Shown one piece after another: positions 29,612 through 39,259 of a stretch of 64,000 nucleotides of DNA. The notes under the pieces are model-generated. The model was not told the DNA's origin and made no database searches. It saw only the letters and a program-made list of their open reading frames with translations. Positions within the stretch are counted from its first letter, which is position 1, and every line of letters begins with the position of its first letter. This DNA comes from Pectobacterium atrosepticum (GTDB taxonomy: Bacteria > Pseudomonadota > Gammaproteobacteria > Enterobacterales > Enterobacteriaceae): positions 930,001-994,000 of the forward strand of contig CP036163.1 in assembly GCA_019056595.1 (NCBI GenBank), given 5' to 3'. The translations under genes were made by a program, and so were the position numbers.

Positions 29612-30136
29612 ATGAAATTCGGCTTCATCACTGTCTGCCTTTTTATTGCGGGTTTAAGCACCTCAGCAATTGCGGCAACAACGTTGAAATTAGATCAGAA
29701 GATCGATCTCCTGATGGTTGACGGGCAAAGAATGTCAGGCTCGTTGCTGAAAGGTGCCGATAGCCTCGAACTTGGCAGTGGGCAACACCAGATTCTGTTT
29801 AAAGTTGTCGATAACGTCGATGCCCAAACTGGCGCGCCATCGACTTATTTCCCTTCGACATTTATTGCGACATTTAACACAGAAAAAGTGGCCTCAGTGT
29901 CATTTAAATTGCCGCCACTGCAAACCCTTCAGGATCGCCAAAACTTTACTGCCCTCCCCCAATATCAATTGCTTGATGAAAAAAATCAGGTTATCCCCGC
30001 ACGTACCGATGCGCTTGTCATTGCTGATAATGAATTGCTCGATATAGAGCGAAAAATGTCGGAATACAACGCCGCGGCGAAAGGTGCTTCAGTTGCAGGT
30101 TTTGCTAGCGCACTGAATGAATCTGTAACCTGGTGA
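29612..30136 (+). CDS. yccT: DUF2057 periplasmic protein YccT (CsgI-like)
   Basis: This 174-residue exported protein has a signal peptide ending AIA-ATT at about residue 20. In E. coli the homologue, also called CsgI, restrains curli assembly in the periplasm. Family traits are LKLDQKIDLLMVDGQ, the SLELGSGQHQILFKV strand pair and TYFPSTFIATF. The ATG at 29612 is chosen because it starts the signal peptide; six in-frame codons upstream do not fit. No curli operon is in this window. Confidence 0.9.
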   Translation: MKFGFITVCLFIAGLSTSAIAATTLKLDQKIDLLMVDGQRMSGSLLKGADSLELGSGQHQILFKVVDNVDAQTGAPSTYFPSTFIATFNTEKVASVSFKLPPLQTLQDRQNFTALPQYQLLDEKNQVIPARTDALVIADNELLDIERKMSEYNAAAKGASVAGFASALNESVTW

Positions 30137-30273
30137 TTTTACGCGCAGTCACATCAGATTTTTGATACCCGTTCGCCTTTTCCCGCTTTTATCGCTTTGC
30201 ACTGAAACAGCGTTTCCGTAATCTGTCCTTACCCTAGCGTCAGCTTTACTACACCAGATTGAAGGACGTAACC

Positions 30274-30732
30274 ATGGAGTTCACCACCCGTACCATCCCC
30301 GCGCAAAAACATATTGCGCTGGTAGCCCACGACCACTGCAAACAATCTTTGCTGGATTGGGTTGGTACTAATAAACAACAGCTCACAGAGCACACGCTTT
30401 ACGCCACCGGGACCACCGGAAACCTGATTCAGTCAAATACGGGCCTGCCCGTAAAAAGTATGCTGAGTGGGCCGATGGGGGGCGACCAACAGGTCGGCGC
30501 ACTCATCTCCGAAGGGAAAATCGATTTGATGATCTTCTTTTGGGATCCACTTAACGCCGTGCCACACGATCCCGATGTAAAGGCGCTGCTGAGACTCGCG
30601 ACAGTTTGGAACATTCCTGTTGCTACCAACCGTGCAACGGCGGATTTCCTGATCAACTCTGCGCTATTTAAAGAACCGGTTCAGATAGCCATCCCTGATT
30701 ATCAGCGCTACCTGCAAGACCGACTGAAATAA
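30274..30732 (+). CDS. mgsA: Methylglyoxal synthase
   Basis: MgsA converts dihydroxyacetone phosphate to methylglyoxal and phosphate, a bypass that relieves sugar-phosphate stress. The 152 residues match E. coli in length. Substrate residues are in LVAHDHCKQ, the ATGTTGNLI phosphate loop, [16 protein letters not shown] with the catalytic Asp, and [23 protein letters not shown] at 30262-30266 sets the ATG at 30274 rather than the upstream in-frame start. Confidence 0.97.
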   Translation: MEFTTRTIPAQKHIALVAHDHCKQSLLDWVGTNKQQLTEHTLYATGTTGNLIQSNTGLPVKSMLSGPMGGDQQVGALISEGKIDLMIFFWDPLNAVPHDPDVKALLRLATVWNIPVATNRATADFLINSALFKEPVQIAIPDYQRYLQDRLK

Positions 30733-30814
30733 TATCAGTACATCAAAATGGACCAGCGGCGTGCGATACATCCGACGCTGGTCTCTGCGGTTAAACGGCT
30801 TTGTTCCGCTTTAG

Positions 30815-32872
30815 CTATCCTGGCTTACGCTGTGTCGGGACGCCTAAACGATGAAGATGTTCAACAAACACCGACGGGTTTGTCACGTCCTGTAGCAACC
30901 AGACGCGATGTTTCGCCCTCGTCAACGCCACATACAATAAGCGACGTTCTTCTGCATCGGGGAAATCCTCAGGTTCAGGTAACAGCACCGCTTCAATCAC
31001 AGACTCTCGTGCCGGAGCCGGGAAGCCATCTTTCCCCTCGTGCATACCCACAATAATGACGTATTCCGCCTGCTGCCCTTTACTGGCATGCACTGTCATG
31101 AAATCAATCTGCAAATTCGGCCATTTGGTTGCTGCCTTTTCTAAAATCGCTGGGCGCAAATGGTGATAACGGGCAAGCACGAGAATGCGCTCATCATCCT
31201 TAACAAAGCCGCTCAGTTTATCCAGAAGTGGCTCAAGCTGATCCTGTGGAAGAATGGTTACCGCTTTTTTATCCCCTTTGCTCAGGCTATTCAGCGGTTT
31301 CTTTAACTGGTACGGATTCTGTTGTATGAACGTGTTAGCAATTTCACCAATACGCTCATTAAAGCGATAAGTTGTATCCAACGCGCACTGCTCACCTACG
31401 CCAAAATGCTGTTCAAACGCCGTCGTCAACGCCAGCTCAGCGCCGCTAAAACGGTAAATTGCCTGCCAGTCATCTCCCACGGCAAAAAGGCAGGTACGGC
31501 TATTTTGTCGACGCAGTGCCGCTAACAAACTTGCACGCTGTGGCGAGATATCCTGAAATTCATCCACTAGAATATGTTTCCAGGGACTCACAAAACGCCC
31601 TTTATCCAGCAAATTCACCGCCTGATGGATAAGGCCGGAGAAGTCGACCGCGTTTTCGTCTTTAAGCGCTTTTTTCCAAGCTTTTAACAACGGGGCCATC
31701 AGGCGAATACGTTGCTGAAACTCCGTCTGAATGGATTCTGGTGCTTGTTCAACCATTTCACTTTGGCTGCCACCGTGCATACGCATCAACCCTAACCAGC
31801 GCTCAAGTCGCCCTGCCAGCCGACTCGCCAGCTTCGGATCGTTCCAGAAATCACCTTCTGGCACATCCCACTCCAGCTCTTCAGTTAACCAGCGTCGCCA
31901 TCCGTTAGCCTGCGTTTTTTTCTCAGCACATTGCTGTTGCCAGTGAGAAATCAGCAGTTCGCGACGCTGTTTTGCATCACTTTCTAGCTGGCTTATCATC
32001 GGAGCTTTACGACTAGCCTGCTGAATGATGTGCAATGCTAAAGCATGAAACGTCTTAGCCTGAATTTCATCCGTGTGGAGCCGCTCATGGATGCGCTCAT
32101 TCATCTCTTCGGCTGCTTTACGACCAAATGCCAGCAGCAAAATCTGATCGGGCGTGGCCTCTTGTCGATGCATTAACCACGCTGCTCGGGCCACCAGCAC
32201 GGAGGTTTTCCCACTGCCTGCACCCGCCAGCACCAGTACACCCTCTTCACCATTAATCACGGCTTTACTCTGCGACATGTTTAATGGCGAACTCTCTACC
32301 GTTTCAAAGAAAGGCTGCTCTGCCGCCAGCGTGCGATCCATCCATGCCTGATTCGCCGCAGTGCGCATTTCGTCGCCCTGCTCAAGCCAGCGTAAGCAGT
32401 GCTGGTAATTATCACAGCAGTTATCGAAGGTTTCTAATCGGGAAACCGGCAGAGGCAGCGCCGCTAGCGAATCACGGATAGCACTCTGCAATGTTGACAG
32501 AGCCTGACGGTTACACCATTTATCCTGCTGCGTCAGTGTTTGAATACTGTCCGTCTGACGCTGTAAAACCTCAGCGCTGATCAGACTCATCTCCTCGCTC
32601 CAGTCAAGCCAGGATTTGAGAAGATGGCGGTAAAAAGCCTGCGTTTCCTGCCACTCCGTGCCATGCAAACGCACCACTTTTCCAGCCGGCAATTCAAACT
32701 CCAGCTCACCCCACACCAGCCCTCTTTTGCAGTGAATACTCAGCAACTGATTAAAGGGGATCAGGTATTCATGCTTATCGCCACTCACTTCGACACCGGC
32801 ATTCAGTAACCGCACCCGATTGTAAGGATGCTGGGCCAGATGTTTACCTAACGAGGTAGATTTCAGTTCCAT
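30815..32872 (-). CDS. helD: DNA helicase IV
   Basis: HelD is a 685-residue 3'-5' superfamily 1 helicase of the UvrD/Rep type. Motifs in order are the Q-motif region SKAVINGEEGVLVL, Walker A AGAGSGKTSVL, motif II VDEFQDISPQR, motif III GDDWQAIYRFSGA, motif V VHASKGQQAEYVI and motif VI LLYVALTRAKHRVWL. The N-terminal 150 residues carry the membrane-associated EXTRA segment typical of E. coli HelD. It converges with mgsA; an imperfect hairpin (GACCAGCG/CGCTGGTC, 30751-30783) lies between them without a clear T run. Confidence 0.96.
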   Translation of the reverse strand: MELKSTSLGKHLAQHPYNRVRLLNAGVEVSGDKHEYLIPFNQLLSIHCKRGLVWGELEFELPAGKVVRLHGTEWQETQAFYRHLLKSWLDWSEEMSLISAEVLQRQTDSIQTLTQQDKWCNRQALSTLQSAIRDSLAALPLPVSRLETFDNCCDNYQHCLRWLEQGDEMRTAANQAWMDRTLAAEQPFFETVESSPLNMSQSKAVINGEEGVLVLAGAGSGKTSVLVARAAWLMHRQEATPDQILLLAFGRKAAEEMNERIHERLHTDEIQAKTFHALALHIIQQASRKAPMISQLESDAKQRRELLISHWQQQCAEKKTQANGWRRWLTEELEWDVPEGDFWNDPKLASRLAGRLERWLGLMRMHGGSQSEMVEQAPESIQTEFQQRIRLMAPLLKAWKKALKDENAVDFSGLIHQAVNLLDKGRFVSPWKHILVDEFQDISPQRASLLAALRRQNSRTCLFAVGDDWQAIYRFSGAELALTTAFEQHFGVGEQCALDTTYRFNERIGEIANTFIQQNPYQLKKPLNSLSKGDKKAVTILPQDQLEPLLDKLSGFVKDDERILVLARYHHLRPAILEKAATKWPNLQIDFMTVHASKGQQAEYVIIVGMHEGKDGFPAPARESVIEAVLLPEPEDFPDAEERRLLYVALTRAKHRVWLLQDVTNPSVFVEHLHRLGVPTQRKPG

Positions 32873-33070
32873 GATGTTCGCGCCATGACTATGTGAGAGG
32901 ATATTCGTCTATTGTTTGTCGTTTCTCTGTTACCTAGTTTACCCGTTATCGGACTTCACGCTCTAGCCTTAAAAACAGGTTAGGATATCCTGATGCTTAG
33001 TGTGATAATTCTTTTACCATCAGCGAGTTTGGTTATCTTATCTGGTTACCTTACAAATAAAGGAGAGACT

Positions 33071-33517
33071 ATGCGTACTGTGTTAAACATCCTTAATTTC
33101 GTACTGGGTGGTTTTTTCACCACGTTAGCCTGGCTTCTGGCGACAGTTGTCAGCGTGCTGCTGATTTTTACCTTACCGTTAACACGTTCATGCTGGGAAA
33201 TCACCAAGCTGTCGCTCTTGCCTTATGGCAATGAAGCCATTCATGTTGACGAGCTACGCCCGGAGGAAAAGAGCACTATTCTCAGCGCAGGCGGTTCCCT
33301 GCTGAATATCTTCTGGTTCATTTTCTTTGGCTGGTGGCTTTGTCTGTCGCACATCATTACCGGCATCGCTCAGTGCATTACGATCATTGGCATTCCTGTT
33401 GGCATCGCTAACTTTAAAATTGCTGCCATCGCGCTGTGGCCAGTAGGCCGCCGCGTGGTTTCTGTCGAACTGGCGCAGGCTGCGCGGGAAAATAATGCTC
33501 GCCGCCACTACCGCTAA
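33071..33517 (+). CDS. yccF: Inner membrane protein YccF (DUF307)
   Basis: This 148-residue inner-membrane protein consists of two DUF307/YccF repeats, each with a helical hairpin (LGGFFTTLAWLLATVVSVLL and LFNIFWFIFFGWWLCLSHII-like). The repeats share the motif PLTRSCWEITKLSLLPYG / GIANFKIAAIALWPVGR. The function is unknown. AAAGGAGA at 33058-33065 sets the ATG at 33071 over the upstream frame. yccS follows 20 bp later, so they form an operon. Confidence 0.94.
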   Translation: MRTVLNILNFVLGGFFTTLAWLLATVVSVLLIFTLPLTRSCWEITKLSLLPYGNEAIHVDELRPEEKSTILSAGGSLLNIFWFIFFGWWLCLSHIITGIAQCITIIGIPVGIANFKIAAIALWPVGRRVVSVELAQAARENNARRHYR

Positions 33518-33537
33518 CGGCATCTAAGGACATTACG

Positions 33538-35673
33538 TTGCTTACCTTTGCCCCAGGAATTCGTCGCTATGTGTATAACAGCAGTTGGCTGTATACCATC
33601 CGTATTCTCATTGCACTCAGTGGTGCGACAGCCGTTCCCTGGTGGTTAGGTCAACCAACATCAACCATTCCGGTCACACTTGGCGTCGTCGCGGCCGCTC
33701 TCACCGACCTCGACGATCGTCTCACTGGGCGTTTGCGTAATTTATTCATTACGCTGGCCTGTTTTTTTGTCGCTTCCGTTTCGATCGAACTGCTTTTTCC
33801 CTATCCCTGGCTGTTCGGCCTTGGTCTGGCGGTGTCGACCTGTGGTTTTATTCTGCTCGGCGCATTGGGGCAGCGCTATGCGACTATTGCATTCGGCGCA
33901 CTGCTGATCGCAATTTATACCATGCTAGGAATATCCCTTTACGACAACTGGTATCAGCAACCCATCATGCTGCTGATCGGGGCATTGTGGTACAATTTGC
34001 TTACGCTGTTCGGCCATCTGATATTCCCCATCCGCCCGTTACAGGACAACCTCGCGCAGTGCTATCAGCAGTTGGCTCGCTACTTAGATGCAAAAGCCAA
34101 TCTGTTCGATCCCGATATTGAAGAAGAAACCGACAAACCCTTAATTGACGTCGCGATGGCAAATAGCCAACTGGTTGCGACGCTCAATCAGACTAAATCA
34201 TCGTTGTTAACGCGTCTGCGTGGCGATCGCGGCCAGCGCGGGACGCGCCAAACGCTGCATTACTATTTTGTTGCTCAGGATATTCACGAACGCGCCAGTT
34301 CATCGCATGTTTACTATCCGCAATTGCGTGAAAAGCTGCGCTATAGCGACGTCTTATTTCGCTTTCAGCGCCTGCTGAGCATGCAGGCCAAATCCTGTCA
34401 GCAACTGTCACAATCCATCCTGCTGCACCAAAAATATCAGCATGACAGCCGTATTGAACGGGCTTTTGTGCATCTCGAATCTGCTATTGCGCGTATCGCT
34501 GCCAACAAAATGGCAGATGCCGCGCAAACCAAGGCGCTCACTTATCTATTGAACAACCTGCGCGCCATTGATGCTCAGTTGGCGACTATCGAATCCGAAC
34601 AGGCCATTGAGCAAGAAAACAACCCCGAAAACACATTAGCAGATGACAAAATCACAGGTTGGAGCGATATCCGCTTACGCATTAGCCGCCACCTGACACC
34701 TCAGTCTGCGCTGTTTCGCCATGCCATCCGCATGTCCGTGCTGCTCTGTAGCGGCTACGCGTTGATTCAGGTAACGGGCTTGCAACACGGTTACTGGATT
34801 CTGCTGACCAGCTTGTTCGTTTGTCAGCCCAACTATAACGCGACTCGGCGGCGGCTCACGTTGAGGATTATCGGGACATTAACCGGTATTTTGCTCGGCC
34901 TGCCCATCCTGTACTTCGTCCCTTCGCTGGAAGGACAGCTAACGCTGATAGTCATTAGCGGTGTACTGTTTTTTGCCTTTCGCAACGTGCAATACGCGCA
35001 TGCGACCATGTTCATTACGCTGCTTGTTCTGCTCTGTTTCAATCTGTTGGGCGAAGGTTTTGAAGTCGCGGTGCCACGTATTATTGATACCTTGTTGGGG
35101 TGTGCCATCGCGTGGGCGGCGGTGAGCTTTATCTGGCCAGACTGGCGTTTTCGCGGTCTGCCAACCGTTATCAATAAAACATTGAATGCCAACTGCCGTT
35201 ATCTTGATGCGATCATGGTTCAATATCATCAGGGGAAAGATAATAGCTTGCCTTATCGCATTGCCCGCCGCGATGCACATAACTGCGATGCAGAACTGGC
35301 ATCTGTTGTGTCAAATATGTCTTCTGAACCCCATGCCACCAAGAATAAGCTGGACAGCGCATTCCGCTTCATGTGCCTGAACCATACGTTGTTAAGTTAT
35401 ATCTCAACGCTCGGCGCACACCGTGGAAAAATCACTTCATCGGAAACGCTGCAATTGCTGGATGATGCTGTATGCCATGTTGATGACGCGCTACACGGCA
35501 GCGAAGAGAAAAATGGGCGTATCAATCAGGGATTGAAAACCATTACCGCCAGCATTCAATCCCTTTCACCTGAATCAGACAGTAAAGAGTCATTAATTAT
35601 TCAGCAAATCGGTCTGCTCATCGGCCTCTTACCCGAACTCGTACAGCTAAAAAATGACATGACTGCACAGTAA
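33538..35673 (+). CDS. yccS: FUSC-family inner membrane protein YccS
   Basis: This 711-residue inner-membrane protein has two clusters of about five membrane helices, at about residues 18-165 and 395-525. Each is followed by a soluble part, as in the aromatic acid exporter (FUSC/AaeB-like) family. Its transported substrate is not known. The reading frame begins with TTG at 33538 preceded by TAAGGA. No ATG occurs early enough to keep the conserved first helix, so the TTG start is probably genuine. Sequence blocks such as GYWILLTSLFVCQPNYNATR match E. coli YccS. Confidence 0.93.
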   Translation: MLTFAPGIRRYVYNSSWLYTIRILIALSGATAVPWWLGQPTSTIPVTLGVVAAALTDLDDRLTGRLRNLFITLACFFVASVSIELLFPYPWLFGLGLAVSTCGFILLGALGQRYATIAFGALLIAIYTMLGISLYDNWYQQPIMLLIGALWYNLLTLFGHLIFPIRPLQDNLAQCYQQLARYLDAKANLFDPDIEEETDKPLIDVAMANSQLVATLNQTKSSLLTRLRGDRGQRGTRQTLHYYFVAQDIHERASSSHVYYPQLREKLRYSDVLFRFQRLLSMQAKSCQQLSQSILLHQKYQHDSRIERAFVHLESAIARIAANKMADAAQTKALTYLLNNLRAIDAQLATIESEQAIEQENNPENTLADDKITGWSDIRLRISRHLTPQSALFRHAIRMSVLLCSGYALIQVTGLQHGYWILLTSLFVCQPNYNATRRRLTLRIIGTLTGILLGLPILYFVPSLEGQLTLIVISGVLFFAFRNVQYAHATMFITLLVLLCFNLLGEGFEVAVPRIIDTLLGCAIAWAAVSFIWPDWRFRGLPTVINKTLNANCRYLDAIMVQYHQGKDNSLPYRIARRDAHNCDAELASVVSNMSSEPHATKNKLDSAFRFMCLNHTLLSYISTLGAHRGKITSSETLQLLDDAVCHVDDALHGSEEKNGRINQGLKTITASIQSLSPESDSKESLIIQQIGLLIGLLPELVQLKNDMTAQ

Positions 35674-35689
35674 CAATATGACGCATTTC

Positions 35690-36310
35690 TTAGTGCTTTG
35701 GCCCTTTGGAGACCGCATTGTTTTTATACCATTCCAACAGTTCGTTGCGGATGCCGTGTGGGAGTGCCGCCTGATGCGTGCCACAAATGGCACCAGCAAG
35801 CGCCAATAGCACGTTAACACTCAGATTAGCCCGAACTTTTCGCAACTCAAGATAGCTGTATTTCGCACCATAATGCTGTAATTCATCGACATTCTTTATC
35901 CCCGCTTTCCACAGCAGGCGCTCAATATCATGGTTAAGATTCGGAAGGTCCTTCAATCTCCCGTTCGTACTTCTGACGGTTTTATCATACTGCGCGCCCA
36001 TCAGCGCCATACGGGCAAAATGCAGTAGTTGCACAGATTCTTGCCATAATGCTTCATCGACAAGGAAGTAGTTCAGCGGGACCGGCATACCGCGTTTGGT
36101 ATAAATCAGATTAGGCATATCGCGCTGCTGAAAATATTCTTCATCTTTTTTACTCGCGCGAAGATAAAGTTCCCCTTCCGACACCAGTCCAAAAATCATT
36201 TTATTTGCTGCGATGCTGTAGCCACCAAATTGGGAACGCGAAGTAATGTCCCCCAAAGATGAAAAAGACTGCTGGGATTGCAAAATCCTTTTTTTGCATA
36301 ATTGCTTCAT
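35690..36310 (-). CDS. sxy: Competence regulator Sxy/TfoX
   Basis: Sxy cooperates with CRP at CRP-S sites to activate DNA-uptake genes. The 206 residues hold the TfoX N domain (about 10-100; SQFGGYSIAANKMIFGLVSE then GELYLRAS) and the TfoX C domain (about 115-195; LKDLPNLNHDIERLLWKAGI). This two-domain form matches enterobacterial Sxy. In Haemophilus and E. coli an mRNA hairpin limits translation; no such hairpin was confirmed here. It is divergent from sulA, as in E. coli. Confidence 0.93.
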   Translation of the reverse strand: MKQLCKKRILQSQQSFSSLGDITSRSQFGGYSIAANKMIFGLVSEGELYLRASKKDEEYFQQRDMPNLIYTKRGMPVPLNYFLVDEALWQESVQLLHFARMALMGAQYDKTVRSTNGRLKDLPNLNHDIERLLWKAGIKNVDELQHYGAKYSYLELRKVRANLSVNVLLALAGAICGTHQAALPHGIRNELLEWYKNNAVSKGPKH

Positions 36311-36492
36311 TGCTATAATCCTTAGTATTGAAATGATCTCTTCTTGAACAATTAAAATATTTGTAGCAGGAACAAATAATTAAACACAGCCCCGAGGTGG
36401 CTTCAAACATAAAATGTGTTTACTGTCTCTTGCATAAGGAATATGCGAAGCGCTTTCAAAAAAATCAGGTTGATTTTCACGCACACAGCAGA

Positions 36493-36513
36493 TACTGTAT
36501 GTTCATACAGTAT
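36493..36513 (+). promoter_or_regulatory. LexA box (SOS operator) of sulA
   Basis: TACTGTATGTTCATACAGTA is a near-perfect palindrome with CTGT-N8-ACAG at 36495-36510. It lies 23 nt upstream of the sulA start codon. Confidence 0.95.
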
Positions 36514-36533
36514 CACTATGGGTAGGACTCATT

Positions 36534-37040
36534 ATGAGTACGCAATCAGTCAGCTCTCACAACATCGAGTCATCATCTTTCTCTGCAAATCAACACGCAG
36601 CAGAACCCTCGGTTGCCACGGGCGGAATTATCAGCGAAATCGTGTACAACGCCGATCAGCCCATAGTCACACACCTGTTATTACCGCTCTTACAACAGTT
36701 GGGCACACAGTCTCGTTGGCTGCTGTGGCTTTCACCTCAGCAAAGATTGAGCCGCCCATGGGTACAGCAATCTGGGTTACCGCTGGATAAAATGGTGCAA
36801 CTTCACCACATCAATCCTCTGTTTACGGTTGATGCCATGGAGAGAGCCTTGTTGACAGGGAATTACAGCGCCGTTTTGTGCTGGTTACCGCACGAATTGA
36901 CGGAAGAAGAGAAGGTTCGGTTACGGCACGCCGCACAGGCAGGAAATACGTACGGCTTTATTATGCGGCCAGAAAGTGCTGGCGATGACGCCTATAGACT
37001 GTTTCCTAGCCTTAAAATTCATTCGACATTGTATCATTAA
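36534..37040 (+). CDS. sulA: SOS cell division inhibitor SulA
   Basis: SulA binds FtsZ monomers and halts septation during DNA damage; Lon degrades it afterwards. The 168 residues contain the FtsZ-interacting core (ITEIVY-like [27 protein letters not shown]) and the C-terminal Lon degron ending LKIHSTLYH, very close to E. coli (LKIHSNLYH). GGTAGGA at 36521-36527 precedes the ATG. A LexA box lies directly upstream. Confidence 0.95.
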   Translation: MSTQSVSSHNIESSSFSANQHAAEPSVATGGIISEIVYNADQPIVTHLLLPLLQQLGTQSRWLLWLSPQQRLSRPWVQQSGLPLDKMVQLHHINPLFTVDAMERALLTGNYSAVLCWLPHELTEEEKVRLRHAAQAGNTYGFIMRPESAGDDAYRLFPSLKIHSTLYH

Positions 37041-37090
37041 GTAAATTAAGAATTTTCTCAGCCCACTCAGGCTATATGTCTTGGCGATCG

Positions 37091-37118
37091 CCGCAGAGCG
37101 GTATTCTGCGGGATTTTT
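37091..37118 (+). terminator. Probable sulA terminator
   Basis: The stem CCGCAGA/TCTGCGG has a 7-nt loop and is followed by GATTTTTGG. It lies 50 nt after the stop. Confidence 0.6.
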
Positions 37119-37206
37119 GGATATATTTAATACAGCCAAAAGACGTAAGTTCTGTCAAAAGCCTCTACTCTTTGTTAGCAAGTATGTATGAATCGTGCGA
37201 TTTTCT

Positions 37207-37222
37207 TATGACACAAATCACA
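37207..37222 (+). promoter_or_regulatory. Candidate CRP site upstream of ompA
   Basis: TATGA-N6-TCACA matches the CRP consensus TGTGA-N6-TCACA at 9 of 10 positions. It lies just upstream of the ompA -35 box. CRP control of ompA is an inference. Confidence 0.45.
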
Positions 37223-37228
37223 TCATAC

Positions 37229-37256
37229 TTGTAACTTTCTCATCAGGTTGTAGACT
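37229..37256 (+). promoter_or_regulatory. ompA promoter
   Basis: TTGTAA (37229-37234), a 16-bp spacer and TAGACT (37251-37256) agree with the E. coli ompA promoter as I recall it, including flanking bases. The resulting leader of about 140 nt is similar to the long stabilising ompA leader of E. coli. Confidence 0.75.
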
Positions 37257-37403
37257 TTAACTCGCTGGAGTTGCTCTTTTATAACGTCAGTTGACTGACA
37301 GTGAGTCATAAATAAGGGCAAAGTTCTCCAACCCAAGGATTTTAACCAAAGGTTTATTAGCCCTCCAGGTTAATTGCCGATTTGGATGATAATGAGGCGT
37401 AAA

Positions 37404-38504
37404 ATGAAAAAAACAGCTATCGCAGTTGCAGTGGCACTGGCAAGCTTCGCGACCATCGCGCAAGCAGCTCCTAAAGACAATACCTGGTACACCGGTGGTA
37501 AACTGGGTGTGTCTCAATTCCACGATACTGGTTTCTATGGTAATGGTTACACCGGTGTCAACAACAACCCGATCAAAAGTAAGTTAGGTGCTGGTGCGTT
37601 TGTTGGTTATCAAGCCAACCCGTACTTGGGCTTTGAGCTGGGCTACGACTGGCTGGGCCGCATGAAATATGCAGGCTCAACTGCATCAAACGATGACAGC
37701 GCTAGCTTCAAGGCACAGGGCATCCAACTGGCAGCTAAATTGAGCTACCCAGTTATGCCAGATCTGGACGTTTATACTCGTCTGGGTGGTATGGTATGGC
37801 GCGCTGACAGCCATGCGGCCACATCTGTAAACACGGGTACAAGAGCTGACATCAACAACGACGACACTGGCGTTTCCCCGCTGGCTGCAATCGGTGTTGA
37901 ATACGCTATCGACAAAAACTGGGCTACCCGCGTTGACTACCAATGGGTAAGCAACATTGGTGATGCTGGTACCGTTGGTGCCCGTCCAGACAACCTGCTG
38001 ATGAGCGTTGGCTTGTCTTACCGTTTCGGTCAGGATGATCGCGTAGCACCTGTTGCTGCTCCAGCTCCGACTCCAGCCCCAGCTCCAGTTGTTGAAACCA
38101 AGCGTTTCACCCTGAAATCTGACGTGCTGTTCAACTTCAACAAAGCAACGCTGAAACCAGAAGGCCAGCAATCACTGGATCAGCTGTACACTCAGCTGAG
38201 CTCTCTGGATCCGAAAGACGGTTCCGTTGTTGTTCTGGGCTTCACTGACCGTTTAGGTTCAGAGCAATACAACCAAGCTCTGTCTGAAAAACGTGCACAG
38301 AGCGTAGTTGATTACCTGGTTTCTAAGGGTATCCCTGCGAACAAAGTCTCTGCTCGTGGCTTGGGTAAATCTCAACCAGTTACTGGTTCTACCTGTGACA
38401 ACGTGAAACCTCGTGCTGCGCTGATCGACTGCCTGGCACCGGATCGTCGCGTAGAGATCGAAGTTAAAGGCATCAAAGACGTTGTAACTCAGCCTCAGGC
38501 TTAA
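37404..38504 (+). CDS. ompA: Outer membrane protein A
   Basis: OmpA is an abundant outer-membrane anchor protein. The 366-residue precursor has a signal peptide cleaved after AQA (residue 21-22, mature [14 protein letters not shown]). An eight-stranded barrel with aromatic girdles spans about 22-195. A Pro/Ala hinge ([11 protein letters not shown]) follows, then the OmpA_C peptidoglycan-binding domain with the conserved [20 protein letters not shown] helix and Asp/Arg contacts for diaminopimelate. Surface loops differ from E. coli ([27 protein letters not shown]). GAGGC ahead of the ATG sets the start; in-frame codons from 37374 are leader. Confidence 0.98.
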   Translation: MKKTAIAVAVALASFATIAQAAPKDNTWYTGGKLGVSQFHDTGFYGNGYTGVNNNPIKSKLGAGAFVGYQANPYLGFELGYDWLGRMKYAGSTASNDDSASFKAQGIQLAAKLSYPVMPDLDVYTRLGGMVWRADSHAATSVNTGTRADINNDDTGVSPLAAIGVEYAIDKNWATRVDYQWVSNIGDAGTVGARPDNLLMSVGLSYRFGQDDRVAPVAAPAPTPAPAPVVETKRFTLKSDVLFNFNKATLKPEGQQSLDQLYTQLSSLDPKDGSVVVLGFTDRLGSEQYNQALSEKRAQSVVDYLVSKGIPANKVSARGLGKSQPVTGSTCDNVKPRAALIDCLAPDRRVEIEVKGIKDVVTQPQA

Positions 38505-38514
38505 GTTATTAACG

Positions 38515-38546
38515 AAAAAAAACCTCGCTTCGGCGAGGTTTTTTTA
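38515..38546 (+). terminator. ompA intrinsic terminator
   Basis: The stem AAACCTCGC/GCGAGGTTT has a TTCG tetraloop and is followed by a T run. It can also act on matP transcripts from the right. Confidence 0.93.
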
Positions 38547-38581
38547 TACTTTTTTATCAGTAGATATATGACAAAAACTGA

Positions 38582-39040
38582 TTACTTTTCGTCTTTATTC
38601 AGAATGGCTTTAAGATCCTGCTTAAGCAGCGACATCTGGCTGGCATATTTTTCTTTATGCTCAGCGTCTTCAATTAGCTGCACAATCGTTTCTGACAAGG
38701 TAGACCCACGTCTCTGAGAGAGAGCCGCAAGGCGCTGCCAGACCAGATATTCCAGATCGATCGATTTCTTGCGTGTATGCTGGTGCTCCGCGTTGAAATG
38801 ACGCTTACGCCGCGCGCGAATCGTTTGCTTCATTCGATTTTCTAAGGTGGGATTCATACATTGCGCAATCCACTCCAGCACTTTAACTGGCTGGTTTTCC
38901 ATTTTAAGCAATGCCTGTACGGCGTCATCCGCAGCACTTTGCTCCAGAAAACGCGTAATCTCCTCTCCCTCCCGATGCTTCTTAACGAGGTATTTCCATT
39001 TCCATCCGCACTCAAGATTTTCTAGTTGTTGATATTTCAT
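38582..39040 (-). CDS. matP: Macrodomain Ter protein MatP
   Basis: MatP binds matS sites in the replication terminus and organises the Ter macrodomain at the divisome through ZapB. The 152 residues hold an N-terminal four-helix bundle ([20 protein letters not shown]) and a ribbon-helix-helix DNA-binding part ([20 protein letters not shown]) followed by a C-terminal coiled coil ([19 protein letters not shown]). Sequence and position next to ompA match E. coli. No matS site (GTGACRNYGTCAC) was noticed nearby. Confidence 0.95.
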   Translation of the reverse strand: MKYQQLENLECGWKWKYLVKKHREGEEITRFLEQSAADDAVQALLKMENQPVKVLEWIAQCMNPTLENRMKQTIRARRKRHFNAEHQHTRKKSIDLEYLVWQRLAALSQRRGSTLSETIVQLIEDAEHKEKYASQMSLLKQDLKAILNKDEK

Positions 39041-39259
39041 ATTAAATTCTTCAGTGACCGCGTAACGTTACTTTCAGCATAACAGTTTTCCCTGATTTTG
39101 ACCGCTTTCTGGCGGCTTTCCGAGAGCTTTTAAGACGATTAGCCAAACACGGATTGAGCTTCAACGTGTGAAAGATGACGGAGAGATGACTCTCCTTATG
39201 CGCAGTCCGCATTATTCTTGTATAATCACGCTTTTCCTTTAGACGATTACATTGATACT